A stretch of DNA of 6,716 nt, taken from Clostridia bacterium. GTDB taxonomy: Bacteria > Bacillota_A > Clostridia > Christensenellales > Aristaeellaceae. The position numbers and the translations under genes were made by a program. The stretch is from the NCBI GenBank assembly GCA_025997215.1, contig BNUH01000124.1, positions 1 to 6,716 of the forward strand. The letters run 5' to 3'. Positions 1 through 4,739 of the stretch are shown piece after piece. Position 1 is the stretch's first letter. The number at the start of each line of letters is the position of its first letter. The notes beneath the pieces are model-generated. The model did not search any database. It saw only the letters and a program-made list of their open reading frames with translations, and was not told where the DNA came from.

Positions 1-118
1 TAAAGATTTCCATGAATCTTTGACCTTCTTAGCCAGGGTTTATTGAGGAGTATTTTCTGCGCTTTTTCACCGCCTTCACTGCCGTTTTCTCTCGTTTTTC
101 CCTCTTGACATTTCACCG
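1..118. other. Pyrimidine-rich stretch, no recognised gene
   Basis: No gene is recognised here. Positions 61-107 are about five-sixths pyrimidine on the + strand. On the minus strand one frame is open for about 27 codons and reads as a Lys/Arg-rich peptide (for example KREKREK and KKRRKY) that ends at a TAA whose complement is at 29-31. It could be the basic tail of a gene whose body has been lost, but I cannot assign it to a family. The + frame leading into the sugar-transferase fragment has a TGA at 44-46, and its residues up to 118 do not resemble that family's membrane anchor. A breakpoint therefore lies at about 115-120. Confidence 0.4.
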
Positions 119-495
119 ATGGACTTTTATAAATTTCGAAGTATGATAACCAACGCCGACAAACAACAAGAGTTGTTACAGAAACAGTATGACCCCAATA
201 GCCCATTCTACAAAATCAAGGGTGATCCACGGATAACTAGGATTGGTAGATTCATTAGAAAATACAGCATCGACGAATTGCCGCAGTTCCTGAACGTATT
301 TAAGGGCGAGATGAGTATTGTTGGGCCAAGACCTTTACAACCACACGAAGCGAAAACATCCCAGGGTTTCTAGAAATACGCTATTTAGTTGTGTCTGGAC
401 TTTCTTGTTTCTGGCAAATTGACGAACGTAGTGATGGGATAGCACCAAGTAGGGTTCAGAATGATTTAAGATATGTAACTGTTCTTTCAGTATAA
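119..495 (+). pseudogene. Truncated, frameshifted bacterial sugar transferase (priming glycosyl-1-phosphate transferase)
   Basis: This is a remnant of a polyprenyl-phosphate hexose-1-phosphate transferase (WbaP/RfbP/CpsE family), the membrane enzyme that starts capsule or exopolysaccharide repeat units. Frame 2 shows the family signatures FYKFRSM (residues 4-10), [20 protein letters not shown] and VGPRP, then stops at 371-373. Homology continues in frame 1 from about 352, with SGLSCFWQI matching the family's PGITGLWQV and followed by DERSDG. Fusing the frames near 351 gives the usual number of residues between PRP and the LWQ tryptophan, so a single-base deletion explains the break. The N-terminal membrane helix and the RVG...G segment are missing before 119. 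The C-terminal end is lost after about 478 (frame 1 ends in TAA 493-495), where unrelated sequence begins. Certainly non-functional. Its former role fits the nearby dehydrogenase and glycosyltransferase. Confidence 0.88.
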
Positions 496-721
496 ACTAA
501 GCGAAGCCGAGAAAAAGCTGTATACTGCGGCTGTAAAAGCGGAAGCGCATCATCAGCATGACATCAAGATTGACTTTACAGACAGCGGGGCGGGTATCAG
601 CGAGGACGAGTACCCGGAGATTTTCAAGAGGTTTTACCGTTCGCCGCGTACAAGGGAGCAGGACGGTATCGGCGTGGGGCTTTATCTGGCGCGTGAGATT
701 GTGATGTTGCAGCGAGCCTAG
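482..721 (+). pseudogene. Histidine kinase C-terminal fragment (HATPase_c G1/G2 boxes)
   Basis: The frame is open from just after a TAA at 476-478 to TAG 719-721. From about 569 it reads IDFTDSGAGISEDE, then the IFKRFYRS segment and DGIGVGLYLAREIV. These are the G1 box, F box and G2 box of the ATP-binding domain of a membrane sensor histidine kinase, as in two-component signalling. The upstream part (about 482-566) is Lys/Glu/His-rich and does not resemble the normal N-box region, so it may be foreign or scrambled. No ATG gives a sensible start, and there are no membrane, HAMP or DHp phospho-acceptor segments. The usual final strands after the LQ of the last helix (normally GGYIKV and onward) are missing, and the frame ends at LQRA. 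It is a broken relic, joined on the left to the sugar-transferase remnant and on the right to a recombinase tail. Family call is strong; parent kinase unknown. Confidence 0.8.
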
Positions 722-906
722 AAAGAACACCCCTTGAAGTGAATATCTACCCGATGGGTCTTGCTTCTGCTGTATTTCGCCCCAACAGGTTCATATACCT
801 CGATCTTCTCAATTAGGTGCAAAAGCATCTCTCTAGTGAGAACAACCTGCGGTGAATCATACTCCCTGAGCATTGTGACTGACATATGCGATAGTTGTCC
901 GGGCAT
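718..906 (-). pseudogene. Large serine recombinase C-terminal tail fragment (DUF4368-like)
   Basis: The 62 residues include LTREMLLHLIEKIEVYEP, then GAKYSRSKTHRVDIHFKG. This is the typical extreme C-terminus of clostridial large serine recombinases of the TnpX/ICE type, which excise and integrate mobile elements using a catalytic serine in their N-terminal domain. Here the resolvase domain, the recombinase domain and the coiled coil are all absent. Recognisable homology starts only at about residue 14-20. The residues encoded further upstream (past 906) look unrelated, so the ATG at 906 is probably incidental. The stop codon lies in the CTAG at 718-721, which also holds the stop of the opposing kinase fragment. 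It is a dead remnant of an integrative element; no other element genes are in the window. Confidence 0.72.
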
Positions 907-939
907 ATAAGAATATGAAGCAAATAGGTACGCAAAAAA

Positions 940-944
940 AGGAG
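940..944 (+). promoter_or_regulatory. Ribosome binding site of the UDP-sugar dehydrogenase
   Basis: AGGAG sits 7 nt before ATG 952, which is ideal spacing. It supports this start and shows that the gene's translation signal survived the rearrangement just upstream. No convincing promoter is visible in the 45 bp between the recombinase remnant and the gene. Confidence 0.8.
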
Positions 945-951
945 CCGCATA

Positions 952-2286
952 ATGCAGCTATATGATAAACTCGTTAGCCATGAGGCCCAAATGTCTGTGG
1001 TCGGGCTTGGATATGTCGGACTGCCGATCGCCGTGGCGTTCAGCAAGCATGCCGCTGTTATCGGATATGACTTAAGCGAGGCGAAGATCAACACATATCG
1101 CGCGGGGCTGGATCCGACACGCGAGGTTGGAGACGAGGATATCCGAAACTGCACCGTCCACTTCACAGCGGACGAGAAGCGGCTAGCCGACTCAATGTTC
1201 CATATAGTCGCCGTACCGACGCCCGTCAATCCTGACCACACGCCGGATCTGTCGCCGCTTATTGGGGCTAGCAAAGCCGTCGGCCGCAACCTGCGCCCCG
1301 GCGCTATCGTCGTCTACGAATCCACCGTATACCCAGGAGCGACGCAGGACATATGCGTACCGATCCTTGAGAAGGAATCCGGGCTGACATGCGGCGCTGA
1401 CTTCAGCGTCGGTTACTCGCCCGAACGGATCAATCCGGGCGACAAGGAGCATCGTTTAGATACCATTGTCAAGATTGTTTCGGGCATGGACGCGCTGACT
1501 CTGGATACGATCGCGCGGATGTACGAGCTGGTTATACGCGCGGGCGTCTATCGCGCGGAGTCGATTATGGTCGCTGAAGCTGCGAAGGTAATCGAAAATT
1601 GCCAGCGCGACATCAACATCGCATTCATGAACGAGTTATCCATTATCTTCAACATGCTCAAGCTCGACACACAGTCGGTTCTGAACGCTGCCGGGACCAA
1701 GTGGAACTTTCTAAAATTCACGCCCGGCCTGGTTGGCGGGCACTGCATTGGCGTCGATCCCTACTACCTCACGTACAAGGCGGAGCAGATAGGCTATCAC
1801 AGCCAGGTAATACTCTCTGGCCGGCATGTAAACGACGATATGGGCAGGTATGTCGCCAGTAAGCTGGTGAAACAACTGATCGCAGCCGATGCTGCGGAGA
1901 ACTGCGTGAGGGTTGGCTGCGTCAATGTTGGGATACTGGGCTTTACGTTCAAGGAGGATTGCCCGGATATTCGCAATACGCGCGTGCTCGACATCGTTAA
2001 GGAGCTTCGCGAATATGGCATAGAGCCGGCTATATCCGACGATCTAGCCGGCTCACGCGAGGTCTTCAATGAATATGGTCTAACACTGACGAATCCGGAT
2101 GACTTTGCGGAGATGGACGCCCTGATAATCGCAGTAGCGCATCGCTCGTATAAAAACTTGTCGCTGGATCAGGTATCACGCTTCTACAAAGTGGGCTTAA
2201 CAAAAAACCGTATCCTGTTCGATTTGAAAGGCATCCTTGACCGCCGCGAATATGAAGCGGCGGGATTTATCTATTGGAGGTTGTAG
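952..2286 (+). CDS. UDP-N-acetyl-D-hexosamine 6-dehydrogenase (WbpO/TviB-like nucleotide sugar dehydrogenase)
   Basis: A cytosolic NAD-dependent enzyme that oxidises C6 of a UDP-N-acetylhexosamine twice, giving the uronic acid used in capsule, O-antigen or teichuronic-type polymers. The 444 residues span the full family length. The N-terminal Rossmann domain carries GLGYVG at 18-23 and the ribose-binding Asp at 40 (IGYD). VAVPTP lies at 86-91 and YESTVYPG at 122-129. Catalytic residues are visible as Glu158 (YSPERINPGDKEH), Lys212 (EAAKVIEN) and the nucleophile Cys265 (GGHCIGVDPYYL). The C-terminal UDP-binding domain begins at about 322 with GFTFKEDCPDIRNT. The YSPERINPGDKEH and WNFLKFTPGLVGGHC style favours the UDP-GlcNAc/GalNAc group (WbpO, TviB, CapL) over UDP-glucose dehydrogenase; exact substrate unproven. 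It appears intact. It stands alone, with gene debris upstream and a convergent gene 7 bp downstream. Confidence 0.93.
   Translation: MQLYDKLVSHEAQMSVVGLGYVGLPIAVAFSKHAAVIGYDLSEAKINTYRAGLDPTREVGDEDIRNCTVHFTADEKRLADSMFHIVAVPTPVNPDHTPDLSPLIGASKAVGRNLRPGAIVVYESTVYPGATQDICVPILEKESGLTCGADFSVGYSPERINPGDKEHRLDTIVKIVSGMDALTLDTIARMYELVIRAGVYRAESIMVAEAAKVIENCQRDINIAFMNELSIIFNMLKLDTQSVLNAAGTKWNFLKFTPGLVGGHCIGVDPYYLTYKAEQIGYHSQVILSGRHVNDDMGRYVASKLVKQLIAADAAENCVRVGCVNVGILGFTFKEDCPDIRNTRVLDIVKELREYGIEPAISDDLAGSREVFNEYGLTLTNPDDFAEMDALIIAVAHRSYKNLSLDQVSRFYKVGLTKNRILFDLKGILDRREYEAAGFIYWRL
2023..2054 (+). repeat. 10-bp perfect inverted repeat inside the dehydrogenase gene
   Basis: GAGCCGGCTA (2023-2032) and TAGCCGGCTC (2045-2054) are exact reverse complements with a 12-nt loop, so the mRNA can form a GC-rich 10-bp hairpin. 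It lies within the coding sequence (around EPAISDDLAGSRE, residues 358-370) in the C-terminal domain. There is no T-tract after it, so it is not a terminator. It may be coincidental codon choice. Confidence 0.75.
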
Positions 2287-2293
2287 CCAACTC

Positions 2294-3253
2294 TTACGCT
2301 TTCCCAGCCATCAGGCGATCCATTGTTTTGAATAAATCCTTAATGTTAGATGGCAGCTTTTTCAAAATAAGGCGCAGCAGTTCATCCTCATCGCGCATTT
2401 TGACGAATTGTTCATAATAATAACGGTAGGTTTCCGACTTAGCTACGCCAACGGTAGAAGAGTTCCCATTAGATCTAAACACCGATAGGTGAAGCCCATG
2501 ATGTGGTCGAAAAGTATATGATTCTGGATCAAAACCACTACGGCCAGCCGAAAGAATGGGATCGGTGGCCTCTCGCGATGGTAACGGTATGCCCGCGTTC
2601 TTGGCTAAGCGATATAGAATGTGCTCGTTATTAATGGGGAAAGGCAGGCGTCCGCTTTTTGCTATGGAGTTCAATTCCTTTATCATATCACGAATGGCAG
2701 GCTCTACCTTTCTGAAATATTCATCATTAAGGGTAAAATGCAGCCCTGAAAGCCTCTGAAAATCGTTGTTGTTCCCTGGTAAGTGAATTGGTTTATTTCT
2801 AATGCCGTTGCTGTATGGCACTCCAAGGAACTCGCAGTGCCGCTTATGCTGCTCAAATAATCCTTCGCTTGTCGGGTCTTTACAAATAAAAATATCTATA
2901 TCTCCCATATAGGCAGCTTCATATTGCATAAACGCTTCATCAAACAGCAGCCACCTGGATGCTCTATGGGCTTGATCGGCTTGTAGCGGATCTTTGAATA
3001 GCATTGGATTGAAACCTGGTATTTTGAAATTTTCAATAATCTCGAAATTACCTATATCATGGAGCTTTTTTATGAGTTCCCGCATATCATTAGGGATCTT
3101 CCCAGTAACATATATTCGCGCATCGTAATCGGGGTATGACTTGAATATTGAATATAAAAACAGCGGAATATACCACTTGTAATCAAGTGAGTTCCTCTTA
3201 TATTCTTTTGCGTTGGTAAACACAAAACCATTCATACAGAACCTGTTGCCCAT
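2294..3253 (-). CDS. Putative glycosyltransferase (GT-A-like, DxD motif)
   Basis: The 319-residue soluble protein has no signal peptide or membrane helix. A central YMGDIDIFI (115-123) has the hydrophobic strand plus DxD pattern (Asp118, Asp120) with which GT-A glycosyltransferases bind a metal and nucleotide sugar. SGLHFTLNDEYF lies at 169-180, NNEHILYRL at 208-216 and RPHHGLHLSVFR at 249-260; the last resembles the C-terminal His/Gly motif of GT8-like enzymes. I infer transfer of a sugar in surface polysaccharide synthesis, supported by the convergent UDP-sugar dehydrogenase; donor and acceptor unknown. The start at 3253 is supported by GGTGG 7 nt upstream, but Met7 is also possible because family-like sequence (NGFVFTN) begins there. 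The gene is visibly AT-richer than its neighbours, which suggests transfer. It could also be a non-enzymatic or novel nucleotide-sugar-binding protein. Confidence 0.62.
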   Translation of the reverse strand: MGNRFCMNGFVFTNAKEYKRNSLDYKWYIPLFLYSIFKSYPDYDARIYVTGKIPNDMRELIKKLHDIGNFEIIENFKIPGFNPMLFKDPLQADQAHRASRWLLFDEAFMQYEAAYMGDIDIFICKDPTSEGLFEQHKRHCEFLGVPYSNGIRNKPIHLPGNNNDFQRLSGLHFTLNDEYFRKVEPAIRDMIKELNSIAKSGRLPFPINNEHILYRLAKNAGIPLPSREATDPILSAGRSGFDPESYTFRPHHGLHLSVFRSNGNSSTVGVAKSETYRYYYEQFVKMRDEDELLRLILKKLPSNIKDLFKTMDRLMAGKA

Positions 3254-3260
3254 GCCAACA

Positions 3261-3265
3261 CCACC
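3261..3265 (-). promoter_or_regulatory. Weak ribosome binding site of the glycosyltransferase-like gene
   Basis: On the minus strand GGTGG lies 7 nt before the ATG at 3253. It is one mismatch from GGAGG and favours this Met over the in-frame Met at residue 7, but only weakly. Confidence 0.4.
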
Positions 3266-3566
3266 AATCTAGCAGAAATAATCACGCCTATCATATTTAT
3301 GTATATGTCATTCATAGGCATATGTGCGGTGAGTGGCTGAACGTTTTGGTAGTAAGATGTTGTACAAAAATTACATCACCCACCATTATTAAAGTGGTTT
3401 CAAACGGTGCAAGAAACTGGTCAAGATTATAATGACACCTGCCGTTTTCCTGATAGTCGAACTGTCAAATACTCGCTGTAACAGTCATCCCACGCTGAAT
3501 GGCGTGCATTAACTGCTGCTCATCCGCATCACTACGCAATCAAAATTCCCCCGCCCCATTCCCCGC

Positions 3567-3596
3567 ACGGATGAAACCGCATCTCTCATCCGTTTT
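3567..3596 (+). terminator. Candidate rho-independent terminator or attenuator hairpin
   Basis: ACGGATGA (3567-3574) pairs exactly with TCATCCGT (3586-3593) around an 11-nt loop, and the right arm runs straight into a T-run (TTTTGTAT from 3593). The order stem then T-run points to + strand transcripts. No rightward gene ends nearby, because the preceding gene faces left, so it might end a small RNA or a remnant transcript, or act as a leader attenuator if the operon promoter lies further left. The stem is short, so this is tentative. Confidence 0.42.
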
Positions 3597-3624
3597 GTAT
3601 AAAGCTGGAATCTGGAATTATGCT
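3595..3624 (+). promoter_or_regulatory. Possible sigma-A promoter of the exoribonuclease operon
   Basis: TTGTAT (3595-3600) and TATGCT (3619-3624) are separated by 18 nt. Each is a partial match to the consensus. Transcription would start near 3631 and give a leader of about 23 nt before ATG 3654. The -35 box overlaps the T-run of the hairpin. Low confidence. Confidence 0.28.
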
Positions 3625-3637
3625 TAAATCATTATCT

Positions 3638-3643
3638 GAAGGG
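3638..3643 (+). promoter_or_regulatory. Ribosome binding site deciding the exoribonuclease start
   Basis: GAAGGG ends 10 nt before ATG 3654 and only 1 nt before the in-frame TTG at 3645. The TTG is therefore too close to be served by it, and the ATG is the better start. Confidence 0.6.
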
Positions 3644-3653
3644 ATTGTTACAT

Positions 3654-4739
3654 ATGCCACAGTCCACCGGCCTTCGCCCAGGCTTTGTACAAGACGACGC
3701 CACGCCCGTGTATCCATTCGCACCCGCCCAGCTGCGGCAACCGCAGCCCGCTGCAAAGCTCGACCCATTCCCGCAGGTGTGCGAGTTGGTCAAGGACATC
3801 CGCGGCGAGGGTTTTCTGCTGGTGCGCGGGGCCGAACAGCGCGTCTCGTCGAACGGTTCGAAATACTTGGACATGACCCTCAGCGACCGCACGGGCGAGA
3901 TCAACGCGAAGGTGTGGGATACCACCTCCGAGCCGCCCGCCGTAGGCACGGTGCTCCGCGTGCGAGCGCAGGTGCAGGAGTATAACGGCAAGCTGCAGAT
4001 GCGTGTGGAACGGTTCCGCGTGGCAAACGACCAGGACGAGGTGTCGTTGGACGCGCTGGTGCCGTGCGCGCCCGATAAACCCGAAGCGATGCTCGCGGAG
4101 GTTCGCCAGGCCGTATCGGATATGTCGGATAAAGCCCTGCGGGATTTGACGAATAAGCTGCTCGATCAGGCCGGGGACGCTCTGCTGATCTATCCCGCCG
4201 CGCAGAAGCTGCACCACGCCGAACGCAGCGGGCTGCTCCATCACACGGTGGGCATGCTGCGTCTGGCGAAAGCCTTCGCGAATCTGTACCCAGTGCTTGA
4301 TCGCGACCTGCTGATCGCGGGCGTGATCGCGCATGACCTGGCTAAGCTGAACGAGCTGAACGTGGATTCGCTGGGCATGGTCAAGGAATACTCGGCGGAC
4401 GGGTTCCTGCTGGGGCATTTGGTGCGGGGGATTGTGAATATCGAGCTGGCGGCGCGCGAACTGGGCACCGACGCGCAGACATCATTATTATTACAGCATA
4501 TGATACTGGCGCACCATGGCGAGCCGGAATTCGGCAGTCCGCGCAAGCCCATGTTCCTGGAGGCCGAGATACTGCACATCATAGACCTAGCCGACGCGCG
4601 AATCAACGAGATGAGTGCGGCCATCGGACGGCTGAAACCCGGCGGCTTCTCCGAAAAGATCTGGTCGCTAGATAGAAGGCTGTATCGCATGGAACGAGAC
4701 GCGAAACACCCCGCCGAACCCGAGGAGGTGTCAGTATGA
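3654..4739 (+). CDS. yhaM: YhaM-family 3'-5' exoribonuclease (OB fold plus HD domain)
   Basis: A cytosolic metal-dependent exonuclease family that trims RNA (and DNA) from the 3' end, known from Bacillus YhaM. With ATG 3654 as start it has 361 residues, against about 314 in B. subtilis. The difference is mainly a Pro/Gln-rich N-terminal extension of about 36 residues. An OB-fold nucleic-acid-binding domain follows (about 45-125: SSNGSKYLDMTLSDRTGEINAKVWD). The HD phosphohydrolase domain shows HH at 187-188, SGLLHH at 192-197, the HD pair at 227-228 in AHDLAKL (most members have HDLGK), GHLV near 255, AHHGEPEFGSP at 286-296 and the distal metal-ligand stretch EAEILHIID at 303-311. All metal-binding positions look intact, so it is probably active. 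It is the first gene of an operon: its TGA overlaps the next ATG. The final residues (AEPEEVSV) encode that gene's Shine-Dalgarno. Confidence 0.9.
   Translation: MPQSTGLRPGFVQDDATPVYPFAPAQLRQPQPAAKLDPFPQVCELVKDIRGEGFLLVRGAEQRVSSNGSKYLDMTLSDRTGEINAKVWDTTSEPPAVGTVLRVRAQVQEYNGKLQMRVERFRVANDQDEVSLDALVPCAPDKPEAMLAEVRQAVSDMSDKALRDLTNKLLDQAGDALLIYPAAQKLHHAERSGLLHHTVGMLRLAKAFANLYPVLDRDLLIAGVIAHDLAKLNELNVDSLGMVKEYSADGFLLGHLVRGIVNIELAARELGTDAQTSLLLQHMILAHHGEPEFGSPRKPMFLEAEILHIIDLADARINEMSAAIGRLKPGGFSEKIWSLDRRLYRMERDAKHPAEPEEVSV
4723..4730 (+). promoter_or_regulatory. Strong Shine-Dalgarno for the substrate-binding protein
   Basis: AGGAGGTG inside the end of the upstream gene, 5 nt before ATG 4736, fixes the start. 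With the ATGA overlap it points to translational coupling. Confidence 0.85.

Larger units (their letters stand above)
3254..3653. other. Intergenic region of about 400 bp between divergent genes
   Basis: No coding homology was recognised on either strand. The short open frames that start at about 3620 run in shadow of the next gene. The stretch must hold the promoter of the minus-strand glycosyltransferase-like gene and that of the rightward operon, but only weak matches are visible. The right part (3547-3566) is C-rich and is followed by a hairpin with a T-run (3567-3596). A perfect TATAAT at 3428-3433 (+) has no acceptable -35 box. Confidence 0.6.

Noticed and set aside
879..911. Promoter for the dehydrogenase (CTGACA with TATAAG)
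   Set aside because: Spacing of 21 nt is too long and no better -35 fits TATAAG at 906-911.
813..1289. Minus-strand open frame (158 residues)
   Set aside because: Covers the recombinase remnant in another frame and the start of the dehydrogenase; no motifs.
3426..3468. Minus-strand promoter for the glycosyltransferase-like gene (TTGACA at 3463-3468, TATAAT complement at 3426-3431)
   Set aside because: Both boxes look good individually but are 31 nt apart, far outside the usable range.
3645..3653. TTG start adding three residues to the exoribonuclease
   Set aside because: Only 1 nt separates it from the GAAGGG ribosome site; ATG 3654 has workable spacing.
3648..4418. Long minus-strand open frame (256 residues)
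   Set aside because: It lies opposite the exoribonuclease gene, whose domains are clearly recognisable; the antisense frame shows no family motifs and is explained by GC-rich codon bias.
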